Assembly (NCBI GenBank): GCA_015832175.1
Contig: WJXW01000013.1
Span: forward strand, 1,302,001 to 1,366,000
Origin: Paraphaeosphaeria minitans
Lineage: Eukaryota; Ascomycota; Dothideomycetes; Pleosporales; Didymosphaeriaceae
Reading direction: 5' to 3'
DNA length: 64,000 nt
Below, one piece after another: positions 36,894 to 46,598 of the stretch. The notes beneath the pieces are model-generated. The model worked only from the letters and a program-made list of their open reading frames with translations, did not search any database and had not been told where the DNA came from. Both the position numbers and the translations under genes were made by a program. Every line of letters starts with the position of its first letter. Positions within the stretch are counted from its first letter, which is position 1.

Positions 36894-39256
36894 AGTTCCA
36901 ACAGTATAAGCTCATCATGAGCAATAATACAAGAGCGTGTTGCGATAGGTGAACTGAGTAAGAGTAGTCAGACAGAAGTTATGGGCTGCACAGATTTTCC
37001 TGCTCGAAGTTAGTGTTTACCGCAATACCTTTGGATCTCAGAACATGTTACCACCTCCCTAGCTACCACACGTCAAAAGCGCCAAGCAGCAATCGCAACA
37101 GCCAAGGCAACATGTGAACCTATTCGCGCCTTCGTTATTTCTGGCATTCTTCCGTTGCCTAGCAGTTGTAGCTTGTGACTTATATGCTGGTGAGGTGGTG
37201 AGTTGTGGCTGTTGTCACAGGTGGTTGGGAGCTGAGTGTCGGAGCTGCTTTTTCCTTTACATGTTGAAGGTGGGCTTGTGACGGCGGGTTCGGATTGTAG
37301 AGGTGTGGTTGAGATGGAGGTCCCATTGTGTTCATGTGCTGGTATATGGCGGAACGAGAGAGGGTAGTAGGTAACGGAGAAGAATTAAGATTTCGCTAAG
37401 ACTTTGGAGAATAGACCATATATCGACACTAGCAAGCATTGCCTCACGAAGGTAGGCAAAGCCTACACGCCGTCATCGTCCCTCTGCGGACTCCTGAATC
37501 AAGCATCGCCAGCGAGCTGCTATTACAGCATCATGCATGGGGGGACTGCACGCTTCGTCTTGAAACGGACACTCCATGGCGATCTTTCCATCGTTCGTAC
37601 TATTTTCGTGCAATATTCGGTGGTTTCACTCGTATTCTGTCGGAGCGGTGGTCAGGTGGACTGCTTCCTGGGTAAAAGATGCAGCCAGCTTTGAGTGACG
37701 TCACTGTTCACCTTTGGTGCCAACAAGCGCGAGGCGAAGCCCCTCGGTGCAAGAGGTTCCTCTGCTTCCCATTCACTCTTATCCGAGTGAACTCATCATC
37801 CGAGACACGCTTTGGCAACATCTGTGATGTACACGGCCTAGCCATGCATGAAATGCGTTGCCTGCAGTACTACTACGCAGCTCTCGCGACTGCGACAAGC
37901 CGGGCAAATGCTGCATGCACAAAATTCGAAGGCGGAGAAGACAGCATCTTTCGCGAATTGCAAGCAGCTAGTACTCGCTGTACTTGCATTACATGTCGGT
38001 TTCGCAAACCGAGTTGGACATGGAGTGATGCTTGGCCAGGTTAGCCAGAACTCGACAGTGGCCCAATGTCGCTCTAGAACCTGTGCAATGGTTTCCAAAT
38101 GCTTCACGGTTCTTCCCTTACACATTCAGCAATTTCTCCGCCACATTAACCTCGTAACCAGTGTCCTTGTGCAATACCAACCTCCACCACCAGTCAGGCG
38201 ACCCTAAACCGACTTCAAGCTGTTACGACACGACCTTTAACCTGTTGGCGAACCGCATGTCCATCGCAGCCGCGAACTCGGCACCACCGCCGTGTGAAAT
38301 CCGGCTTACAGCGGCAATGCTGAACACCGGAAGCTTTGCGAGAAGATTTGAATTGGCGACCGCTGCCATGTGCACCATGTCAATGGCGAGGCGACAGCAA
38401 AGAATGCACCTACGAGAAGGACTTGAAGTAGGAACGCGAACCGCGAATTGTTCTCCTAACCTGCGATGTTGATGTGGAAGGCCGACGATCCCGTCTAATC
38501 ACGTGCCAGCCCAGATCCCGTCATGGTTGCGCTTCGACAGGCGCAGAATACATAGTAGGTCAAAGAGGCAGCACAGTCGACAGAGGTCCGGCCGTGTGTC
38601 GTTCGCATCCCTTGGCCCGATGGACGGCGAACCGCGAGCACCAAGCCTTTGCAGAGCCTCATGCGTAGGTCGAATCGCGGAACGAACAGAAACTGTTGCA
38701 AGCGGCACGTCCAGTAGCGAGGATCCTAGCGGCCTCTCAGCCTTTCGAATACCGCCCGGTCCATCGTATGCATCTAATAAGAGGGTCAGCACTGGTGCAG
38801 GTAGTGTACAGCTCCAGAACCCGCCGCGTGGATGGATGACGAGGTCAATGTCCTCGAGTCCGACGATATCGGATACGTGGCGCCGACTCCGCCGAGGTGG
38901 TGTTTTTGACGGTCGCGGTCGCGCTATTCCGGAGAGGGCTAGAGAGCAGCTGGTCTGGCGTTTCAGGTGCAAAAGCTTGTTCTCTTATCGTGCCCGGCGG
39001 GCCGTACCTGCATGCGCCTGGCTGTTGTGCAGGCGCCTACCGCATCACTGCGACGGGGATCGCTGGCAGTGGGCACAACAACACCTAGCTCTGCAAACGC
39101 GCGCGCAGGCACGAAGACTCGCTCACGCGCGCCGAAAAGACGGTGTTTGCAGGCCCACAATACATATCTGTGCAATGTTTTGTGCCGCCAGCGATCGGCG
39201 CTGCTAAGGGCAGATGGGCCAATGGCCCTCGTGACACGAGCCAAGCTGGAAATGCC
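36894..39256. other. Intergenic sequence of normal composition, no confident gene
   Basis: About 2.4 kb with balanced GC and no RIP mark. Several open frames of 60-234 codons exist in overlapping frames, but they are Arg/Cys/Ser-rich, lack recognisable domains and look random. It may hold promoter sequence for the gene at 39,635, a decayed gene, or a non-coding RNA. See the possible exon pair at 37,071-37,326. Confidence 0.5.
37071..37326 (-). pseudogene. Possible two-exon 5' gene fragment
   Basis: On the minus strand an ATG at 37,326-37,324, in good context (ACACAATGG), opens a 22-codon exon starting MGPPSQPHLYNPNPPS. It stops at a GTAAAG donor (37,260). A CACCAG acceptor 74 nt on (37,187) leads, in the same phase, into about 37 more open codons before TGA near 37,073. 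The Pro/Ser/His-rich start looks like the N-terminus of a fungal regulatory protein. The remainder may have been lost where transposons start at 36,893. It could be chance; I recognise no family. Confidence 0.18.
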
Positions 39257-39260
39257 CCCC

Positions 39261-39267
39261 TATAAAT
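39261..39267 (+). promoter_or_regulatory. TATA-like element of the Crh gene
   Basis: TATAAAT after a C-run, 368 bp upstream of the ATG. It is followed by a pyrimidine-rich stretch with CA-rich motifs (39,300-39,470) of the kind found around fungal transcription starts. The 5' leader would be long and would include the minisatellite. Confidence 0.4.
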
Positions 39268-39472
39268 CTGCACTCCGTGCGCGCCTCCCGCTTGGGCCGC
39301 CCATCTCAAAACCCAGCCTTGCCCTCCTCGGGCTCCCTTTCCCTCCTCTTTGCAGCGTCATTCTCTCATTGTCCACTCACTACCAACTAAGTCATTCTTT
39401 ACACATCAAACATACACGTGCGTCTGGCAACGCCCGCACACTCCTTGCAGCTTTTCCAGCTCCCATTCCCGT

Positions 39473-39632
39473 CCATAGTACCACTTCGAATACTACCATA
39501 TTACCACTAGGAATACTCACATAGTACCACTTGGAATACTCCGTAGTACCCCTTGGACTACTCCCATAGTACCCCTTCGAATACTCCCATAATACCACTT
39601 CGAACCCTCCCATATCACCATCTCGAATCCCG
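39473..39632 (+). repeat. 23-bp minisatellite directly before the Crh start codon
   Basis: About seven imperfect units of 22-24 bp with consensus CCATAGTACCACTTCGAATA plus CTC or a close variant. The last unit ends two bases before the ATG at 39,635, so it should be transcribed as 5' UTR. Units vary mainly at CTT/CTA, CGA/GGA and ACC/CCC positions. Confidence 0.9.
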
Positions 39633-39634
39633 CA

Positions 39635-40812
39635 ATGTACTCGTTCGCCCTCTCCGCTGCGGCGCTCCTCGCTAGCAGTCTGCTCCCCACCACTTTGGCC
39701 CAAACCCACACGGCATGCAATCCTCTCAACACTACGGGCTGTCCTGACATGCCCGCGCTCGGCGGCAACTCCACCTTCGACTTCAGCCAGGACTTCGATC
39801 CAGATGTCTGGACGCAGATGAACCAGGGCTCCGTAGAGCACGTTGGCAACTACACCGACTTCACTGTCCAGGTGCAGGGAGATTCGCCGACCATCTTGTC
39901 TACGTTTTACATCTTTTTCGGCCGTGTCGAGATTGTGATGAAGGCAGCTTCGGGCCAAGGCATCGTGTCCAGCGCCATCTTGCAGTCCGAGTGCTTGGAC
40001 GAGATCGACTGGGAGTTCCTCGGCACCAACACTACACACGCTCTTACCAACTACTTCGGTAAGGGCAACACAACCAGCTACACGCGCGGCAAAAACTACA
40101 GGATGAAAAGCGCACCTCAGGACGGCTACCACAACTACACCATTGACTGGACCAAGGAGCGCGTCCACTGGTACATTGACGATGACATGGTCCGCGAGCT
40201 CAAGTACGAGGACGCTTTGGGCGGTAAGAACTACCCCCAGACGCCCATGAATGTTCGCCTGGGTGCCTGGGCTGGCGGTGACGTCGACAACAACAACAAA
40301 TACACCGTAGAATGGGCTGGTGGTCCCACGGACTTCAAAAAGGCTCCCTTCACCATGTCCGTGCAGACCGTATACGTTCAAGACTACACCACTGCCAAAG
40401 AGTACAACTGGGATCACATGGATGCCTCGGGTGACTGGCAGAAGGTCGGTGTCGTCAAGCTAGCGTATGTCAATGTCCATGGGTCGTAGGCAGGCAGTGA
40501 CTAACTTTGACTAGGGCCAACGAGAAGTCGGCTACTCTGCAAGAAATCGAGAAGCCGCGTGGTTTCAAGAACCGCTGGGCCGCGCTCTCCCACACTGCCA
40601 AGATTGCCATAATCGCATCTATCGCCGGTGTTGCCGCCATAATCGCAGCCATCGTCCTTTTCTGCTGCATTAAGCAGCGCCGTGCCGGCCGCAAGGAATA
40701 TGCCGTCTACCAGGCCGACCTGGACAAGGAGGCTGCCGACCTCATCCAGCACAGGGAACAGTGGCAGTCCTCCCATGCTGCCTCCCGCTCAAGTAAATAC
40801 GTGCGCATATAA
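39635..40812 (+). CDS. Crh-type GH16 cell-wall glucan-chitin transglycosylase, membrane-anchored
   Basis: Join 39,635-40,464 and 40,515-40,812, giving 375 residues. The 50-nt intron has donor GTATGT, branch TGACTAAC and acceptor CTAG. Residues 1-22 are a signal peptide ending TTLAQ. The GH16 domain covers about 45-250 with the catalytic motif DEIDWEF (122-128); E123 is the nucleophile and E127 the acid/base. Several N-glycosylation sequons are present (for example NTT, NST, NYT). After the intron come a linker, one membrane helix (about 307-328) and a basic tail of about 47 residues. Crh enzymes link chitin to beta-1,6/1,3-glucan at the wall. Most carry a GPI anchor; here a helix plus tail replaces it. 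No CBM18 is seen. The ATG is the first in frame, has G at -3, and gives the signal peptide. Confidence 0.93.
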
Positions 40813-41649
40813 GCCATTGTCTAGCGTCCAAGGTGCATGCAATCGTGTGGCTGGAGTAGGGGCAGAGAGAGACCACGTGACGAGATTGCCCCTAGGTGTC
40901 GGTCCCGATGGACCCTGCACCATGGTGCAGGGGTGGCATCATTAGAGCAGAAAGTGATAGCGATGATGTTGGTTAGCATCTGAGTTGCTTTGCTACATTT
41001 TGGTTCACGTACGTTCATGACACTTTCCAGAGATACCCTCGTGATTTGAGGTTAGGGCGGACAGAACATTTCCTCTAATTTTGCGTAAGGCTCGATGCCG
41101 CGCTTTGGAAGATGGATATAGTCGGGTCTACTACCACAGAACACACTTTCAATAAGCCGTCACAAAACTCACACAGGTTGACACGAAATTCGAAATTGTG
41201 GTGCACACGCACTGTTGTAGGCTGCAGCCACTCGATATAGGATACAATCATCAAGTCATAAGTCAACAGCGCATCTCGCGTTTCCATAGGCACAAAACCA
41301 TGTTTTAATGTCGGCTGCTGTCATCACTTCTCTGCGCTTGATCATGATCGACAGCATCTGGAGGGATGATGCTGTCGAGGAACGGGTAGGAGGCCTGCAT
41401 GAACACTGTGGCGCAAGGGTGGATCGGCGCGGCTTAAAGCGGAACGAACGTCACACGGTCCCGCACTCCACTTTCTTCGACATCACTCTCTCTCACTGTA
41501 CCCAGAGAGCAGATGTGCGTCGACTATTCGCCTGCTTGCTCCCCCATCTGCGCATATAATGCAGTCTGAGCTCACTGGTTTGCTCATAAGTCTGCAGCCG
41601 TTCATCCCACCTTGAGCCCTGGAACACACAGTATCACTCCACGTTCAGC
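40813..41649. other. Intergenic region between the Crh gene and the next gene
   Basis: 837 bp holding the Crh 3' UTR and the next promoter; no gene seen. It includes a perfect 20-bp palindrome (40,913-40,932, half-site CCCTGCACCA), a CACGTG E-box-like site at about 40,874, and a hairpin with a 10-bp perfect stem (41,349-41,358 with 41,368-41,377, 9-nt loop). Confidence 0.6.
41554..41560 (+). promoter_or_regulatory. TATA-like element of the 41,650 gene
   Basis: ATATAAT about 90 bp before the ATG, in the last part of the intergenic region. Confidence 0.4.
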
Positions 41650-42977
41650 ATGGACGCAATCGGCAACTCGCTTACTACCGACCGCGATCGCGATGTTGGC
41701 GACGTCGATACCCCGATGAAGGACCCCGAAAGCGATAACGAGATCTTCGAGGATGTCATGCCGCAGCGCACCGAAGCGAACGAGAATCCCGCCAACGTGG
41801 ACGACGTCTCCATTGATATCGACCTGGGCAGCCCTCACGCCCTGAATCTCAGCCACACCGATGATCTTCTTACTCATCCCGAGTCATCCTTCGCACCCTC
41901 GAGCCAAACCGCCCCTTCAGTGCTCAAGGCTGCGCTGCTTCCGCGTCCACGGACACACCCACTTCCTTCGGGCGGCCAGAAAGAGGCTTCCCTGATCTTC
42001 TACCTTGATCGGGCGATAGCCAATGTAGGGAAAAGGGTTACCAACAGATACGTGAAAGAGCTGTTGCCAGGGGAGGTGGCAGGATACAAGAGCTTCGCAG
42101 AGGTTGCAAAGGACCTAGACCCGCTTGTCGATGTGGTTTGGGTCAGCAGTACACCTACACTCCAGCTCCCATATATCATCGGTATCACGGTGGCAGCTAT
42201 CAATTGCATCCCCATGTTCCCGCCATTGCCCCGCACTACACTCAACTTCCTTTTCAAGCTCGATACCGCGTTTGCTGCTCTGCTCAGCGGCTCGGATCCC
42301 TATACTAATGAACCGTTGCCCGGATTTAGGGACAATCGCGCCATATCGACGACTGACAAAGTCCGCGTGAAAGGCATCGTTGAGCGCGCGAGAAGCACAG
42401 TCACTAAGCATCTCGTGGGGGAAGAAGGCGAAGACGCCCCGGAGGTCAACAGGAAGGCAGGCCATGCGAGCAACAACGGGGACGGCTTCGTCAAGTTCGA
42501 AGGGTTTGAAAACTCGGACGACAGCGACGATGAGGAAGAAGCCTACAAAAGAAACTCAAGGGAAGTCGCGCACGTGTTTGAGAAGACGGTTGTAAAGCTC
42601 GGGGACCTGTTGGGGGGTGACCCGATCGGCATTGTGAGTAACGTGGATGTGTCTTTGTTGCAGAAGCGAAGACTTCTCGCCTAGCTAAAACAGTTAGAGT
42701 CCCGTGTCAACCTACACTGACTTGTATACCTTAGGTGACGGACGAGGAGCAGGACATGCGCAGGCAGCTTGCTGAGGACGCTGCCGCCATGAAAGAAAGG
42801 GCTGCGTTCGAGGCGGAAGATCAGGGGGTGGTGGAGTTTGAGACTGAGGAAGAGGCGATGGCTGGGCAACGGCGATATGTGGAAGACTCGCGGAAAGAGT
42901 TCGAGGATGAGGTCCAGTGGTCAGACGAGCCACATAACTTTGCAGCTCACAACGTGTTTGCAGAGAAACCCAAATAG
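41650..42977 (+). CDS. Acidic fungal protein of unknown function, 408 residues
   Basis: Join 41,650-42,633 and 42,735-42,977. The 101-nt intron has donor GTGAGT, a CTGAC branch near 42,717 and acceptor TTAG, both exons in phase 0. Skipping the intron adds 80 charged residues; reading through stops at 42,682. Residues 1-80 are acidic and probably disordered. Residues 110-250 look folded (helical, with a DLDPLVDVVWVSS segment and a Pro-rich IPMFPPLPRTT turn). There is an acidic run SDDSDDEEE near 289-297. The C-terminal third is a Glu-rich, probably coiled helix. No signal peptide or membrane helix, so probably nuclear or cytosolic. There is no Walker motif or other catalytic signature. The residue 110-250 core looks conserved in filamentous fungi, but I cannot give it a function. 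Confidence 0.82.
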
Positions 42978-43148
42978 GAAAGCCACGTCTCTCGGGGAGG
43001 TTCTCGGTATTCGAACACTTCTGATGTATGTTTGTAAAGGCCGGTTGCCGTGGTCGCGGCCGACCGCTCATTCCCAAAAGTTCTGAATGGAAGGCACGAT
43101 GCTTGGCTTCCACGCGCTTTCTATCGGCAGACCTGTTTACGTGTCACA

Positions 43149-43230
43149 CCTTCTTCACGCCTTCTTTACACCTTCTCCACGCCTTCTTTACACCTTCTTC
43201 ACACCTTCTTCACGCCTTCTTTACACCTTC
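43149..43230 (+). repeat. 12-bp pyrimidine minisatellite upstream of the 43,359 gene
   Basis: About seven units of CCTTCTTCACGC or CCTTCTTTACAC, ending about 130 bp before the start codon. The pyrimidine-rich strand is the coding strand, as in many fungal core promoters. The rest of the 42,978-43,358 gap holds no gene. Confidence 0.85.
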
Positions 43231-43358
43231 AAGTACTCGTCTTGTGTGAGCCACTGCCCTACCGACCCCAGCGTGACACGGCACTCACTTAGCCACGGCT
43301 GGGTCGTGAGTCACCTCTCATTGCGATTGCTCACACCGACGAAGCGAACACTATCGGC

Positions 43359-46300
43359 ATGCCGTCCCTCTACGGCTCGGGCGTGCGCATTCACCTGGCG
43401 TCACAGCCGCTCGCACCTACCCTGACCGACCACATTCAGCTGAAGAAGGGCTATCTTGCGGCTTCCAAGAGCGAACAAGCAGAGAAGGCACTGCGAGAGA
43501 GCGTCCATACGTTGCTTCCCGAAGAGAGAGTGCCATTTCCCGGTGATGACGGCAAATCGGCCGTCAATTGGCTTGGTGACGTGCCATTCTTGCAAGTTGT
43601 TGTCGGAGAGTCCTATGGCAGGCAGCGGCAACTCGAGGCTCTGAAGCAGACGCTTGTTATGGGCAATACGTACGCCGCACCAGATGGTAACAGCAGATGC
43701 TCGTCCCAAGCCGTCGCTACGAGTAGTGGACGCCTGATATCTTCCGGTGCTGAGCATGAGGAGAGCAGCTCAGTTGACCAATTTCCAACGCATGGCTTGC
43801 CAATTGCACCATCACCATACACTCCATCGGCCACCCCCCAAGAGCCCAAGGCGCTTGTTCTTCATGTCATGCTCAGCGACAAGACCTTCTATCACAACCC
43901 GTTCAATAGCAACCCACAGCACCTCAAGATCGATGTGCTTCTCAACGGCCAGCTGTCAAGCTCTGCCCTCATACGTGCGCATGATGTTCGGACCGGCGCC
44001 AAGTCACTCAATCAACTCTTTGCCGGTGCGCGCATTGACTACATGGCAGAGCGACCATGGGTCATACATACGCCCCAGTGTGGTGCTGCTTCGGGAAATA
44101 CTGCAAGTGCACAAACTCGCTGGACAGAGATTCGGAAAGCCTTGACGAGTGAAGCTAACGAGCGAGGAGTCGATGTGAATGGCGAGAGGCCACCAACAGC
44201 AAGGTACCTACGGGAGCTCGCAAATATGCAAATGCCGGACATGGTTAGCGACCTTCAGAGGCCCGGGAGGATCAAGTTCGGCGTCATCGATGTGATCATC
44301 ACAGTGGGGGCTGGGAAGAAATCCGTCAATAACGCGGTGTACCTGAAGTTACCAACGCGATTGTCCGATGACCGGTTCTGTTATGAAGTGAACGAGGTTG
44401 CTGGCTCTGGGCCATGCCAGACTCATGCGTCTACATCTGGACCGCACTCGCTCGACAGCGTTGATCGATACGCAGAGGGCAACTCCGATTATGTGTGCCC
44501 TGTATTGACCCATGAAACCATTTACCATGGCCGACCGGCCTCTTCTACCCATAATCTTCCACTCCTGCCGCCACATCCTGCTTTAGCGTGGCACAACCTC
44601 TTCACTGGTTCTCCGATGCGGCCGTTGGCGCCACTCGCACCTCCGACCTCTTTCGTTCGCAGCAGTCTGTCCTTCTCTGGAGCGAGTGAACCACCAAAAA
44701 AGCTTGGCCGCTTCCAAGTTGCAGCTGACTTGCAAGGCGAGGCGATAAGTCAAATGCCACCTCCATGGATGTCATACCCATCTGCCCACGGCCCATCAAT
44801 CCCCCCGCGCAGCTTGTACGCACCGTCGCTGACACATACAGGATTCAATGTGAATCAATACGACGGCTTCGAACATGCCAATCCGTACCAATTGCCTTAC
44901 GCCGGAATGATGGCTGGGCTGGACTTTGCAAACTTGGATGGCCCCGCGTCTTCCCCTCTCAGATATGGCTCTGGTGGTCAGCTCACACTCCCTTCGTACA
45001 ATCCAACACCCGAGGAAGTTATACCGAGCCCCTCCGGCACCAGCGCCTTTTCGAGTCCTTATTCCCAGCCAAGCACCATTCCCAGCCAAGGGTCTGGTGC
45101 CGTCTTCTCCTCAGACACTTCGACTCCGTGCGGCTCAATGAGCCACGGCACATTTCACTCCGGTGCAATGTTTCATCCAAATATTCCTCCAGGCTACACT
45201 TTATATGGGGCGTCTCTCTCTCCTCTAGGGCCACTGGGAGTCAATCATCGTCCAGTAAGCCCATATGCATCGGTCTCGTATATGCCACCGCCCCGGGCGC
45301 CTTCGAACGGTCCGCCGCCTCCAATGGGTTTTTTCAGGGTCACTGAGAAGCCGAAGACACCTCCGACTGAGTCGAAGTTAGTTGATCGAGTTCCGACCAG
45401 GCCTCATGTTTCTTTGCTCCGTCTAGTGATTCGTATGGGGACGCGAGTCGTTGTCTCTCATCATTTCACGGCACCACGTCTACTTCTTGCAAAAGTAAGC
45501 CTCGCTGTTGACATATCGGCGCCTTCTGGCTCTTCTGGTAGAGCTCGCGAGGCATCGCCAGGCTCGGCGGAACAGACTAAAGAAACTGCTGTGCGGCATC
45601 GTTCTAACGAAGCAGCTGCTAAGTTGGACACTCCGTCAGCAACCTTAACGAATGCAGTAATCGATCTAGCAGAGACCACGAGCTCGGATAAGATCGAGAG
45701 AGATTCCATCCCCGACAGTCTCACCAGGGCTGATGCGTCAATCGAGGCAGTCAAGATCCCAGCTGCAGCTGCCAAGGGGCCCGAAGCCGATCCCACGGTC
45801 GCAAAGACTTTAGTCCCGACAAGAACTTCCTCTGCTCAGTACGTGTATGCTCCGGAGCACCCAAAAGCTGAGACCGATATTCTTGGCGTCCAGGGCCCCA
45901 AAGCCAACCTCTTCGTTTTCGATAATCCGGAGGAACTGCTGAGCAAGAAAAAGTCGAAAGGCCAGGAACAGTCTCGCTCTGCTTCCCCAACTAATGTAGA
46001 TACACCAGCAGATGAGCTGGCCGCCGAACACGTTCATGTTATAGAATGCCAAAAGGTGGACCGGCCAACTGTCTCGAAAGGCGTCGACACTGGATCAAGT
46101 TCTCCATTGTCTGAGCTATCCATTTCACCGCAATTGTCCGCCATGGCAGCGAACTCCCTGGATGCCAATTCGAATAAGCAAGTCAGCCCATCAGCCTTGC
46201 CAACTCCAGCTGTACCAGTTTGTACGGAGAGGCCTGCTTCACTGCATACTAGTGGCCCAATCTCAGCACCTGCGAGCCAACCATCGGAGCCCCCATCCCT

Positions 46301-46598
46301 CTCAATTCTCCCGGCTTCAATCACCACCCCATACTCTGTCACCACCACCCTCAAACGCAAGCGTGGCCCCGAGCAAACCCCCAAGCGTACCTCCGCTGGC
46401 TCATACATCAAGAAACCCCGCAGCCCCGATCGCCTGAACGCAAAAGACAATCCGCTGCTGAACAGGGACTGTGTGATCCAGTACGCGGTGAGCGAAAATC
46501 AAGGAGGCGCGCTGAGGCAGGTAAAGAGCGAGAGGAAGGGAATCTTCAAGGAGGAGAGTGTGGTGATGGGGTGCAGGTTCTTTGTGAGTGGATGCTAG
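43359..46598 (+). CDS. Large, probably nuclear protein of unknown function, 1,079 residues, single exon
   Basis: One uninterrupted frame starting MPSLYGSGVR, with a purine at -3 and no earlier in-frame ATG after the preceding stop. Residues 1-100 and about 163-345 look folded. The second part alternates strands and helices and contains SDKTFYHNPFNSNP (173-186), a GVIDVIITVG strand and VYLKLPTRL. Residues about 350-700 are Pro/Ser/Tyr-rich and low-complexity; 700-990 are Ser/Thr/Ala/Glu-rich and disordered. A bipartite-like nuclear signal KRKRGPEQTPKR lies near 999-1010, and a short basic, possibly conserved C-terminus ends KGIFKEESVVMGCRFF. The layout suggests a transcriptional or chromatin regulator, but I see no zinc finger, Myb, bZIP or velvet signature. 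GTGAGT at 46,584 could be a donor to a further exon. No membrane segments. Confidence 0.82.
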   Translation: MPSLYGSGVRIHLASQPLAPTLTDHIQLKKGYLAASKSEQAEKALRESVHTLLPEERVPFPGDDGKSAVNWLGDVPFLQVVVGESYGRQRQLEALKQTLVMGNTYAAPDGNSRCSSQAVATSSGRLISSGAEHEESSSVDQFPTHGLPIAPSPYTPSATPQEPKALVLHVMLSDKTFYHNPFNSNPQHLKIDVLLNGQLSSSALIRAHDVRTGAKSLNQLFAGARIDYMAERPWVIHTPQCGAASGNTASAQTRWTEIRKALTSEANERGVDVNGERPPTARYLRELANMQMPDMVSDLQRPGRIKFGVIDVIITVGAGKKSVNNAVYLKLPTRLSDDRFCYEVNEVAGSGPCQTHASTSGPHSLDSVDRYAEGNSDYVCPVLTHETIYHGRPASSTHNLPLLPPHPALAWHNLFTGSPMRPLAPLAPPTSFVRSSLSFSGASEPPKKLGRFQVAADLQGEAISQMPPPWMSYPSAHGPSIPPRSLYAPSLTHTGFNVNQYDGFEHANPYQLPYAGMMAGLDFANLDGPASSPLRYGSGGQLTLPSYNPTPEEVIPSPSGTSAFSSPYSQPSTIPSQGSGAVFSSDTSTPCGSMSHGTFHSGAMFHPNIPPGYTLYGASLSPLGPLGVNHRPVSPYASVSYMPPPRAPSNGPPPPMGFFRVTEKPKTPPTESKLVDRVPTRPHVSLLRLVIRMGTRVVVSHHFTAPRLLLAKVSLAVDISAPSGSSGRAREASPGSAEQTKETAVRHRSNEAAAKLDTPSATLTNAVIDLAETTSSDKIERDSIPDSLTRADASIEAVKIPAAAAKGPEADPTVAKTLVPTRTSSAQYVYAPEHPKAETDILGVQGPKANLFVFDNPEELLSKKKSKGQEQSRSASPTNVDTPADELAAEHVHVIECQKVDRPTVSKGVDTGSSSPLSELSISPQLSAMAANSLDANSNKQVSPSALPTPAVPVCTERPASLHTSGPISAPASQPSEPPSLSILPASITTPYSVTTTLKRKRGPEQTPKRTSAGSYIKKPRSPDRLNAKDNPLLNRDCVIQYAVSENQGGALRQVKSERKGIFKEESVVMGCRFFVSGC

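Noticed and set aside
37404..38472. Several overlapping 60-120 codon frames
   Set aside because: No family resemblance, no consistent frame, mutually overlapping.
38499..38972. 157-codon minus-strand frame
   Set aside because: Overlaps the frame above, no recognisable domain and no splice context.
38503..39207. 234-codon plus-strand frame
   Set aside because: Arg/Cys/Trp-rich composition, no domain, overlapping equally long frames on both strands. It looks like chance in GC-rich non-coding DNA.
39392..40417. 341-codon minus-strand frame
   Set aside because: Antisense shadow of the Crh gene; its repeated segment is the 5' UTR minisatellite read backwards.
41650..42684. Unspliced 344-residue version of the 41,650 gene
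   Set aside because: A GTGAGT donor at 42,634 and TTAG acceptor at 42,733-42,734 join two phase-0 exons with compatible charged helices; the unspliced tail is intron sequence.
41650..42977. RecA/DMC1-type recombinase
   Set aside because: I have an impression that relatives are sometimes labelled so, but there is no Walker A or B motif and no RecA fold signature in this protein.
42712..43113. 133-codon minus-strand frame
   Set aside because: Shadow of exon 2 of the 41,650 gene plus intergenic sequence; Pro/Ser-rich reversal.
45495..45541. Possible intron GTAAGC...TAG in the 43,359 gene
   Set aside because: Its 47 nt would shift the frame, whereas the frame is open on both sides without splicing.
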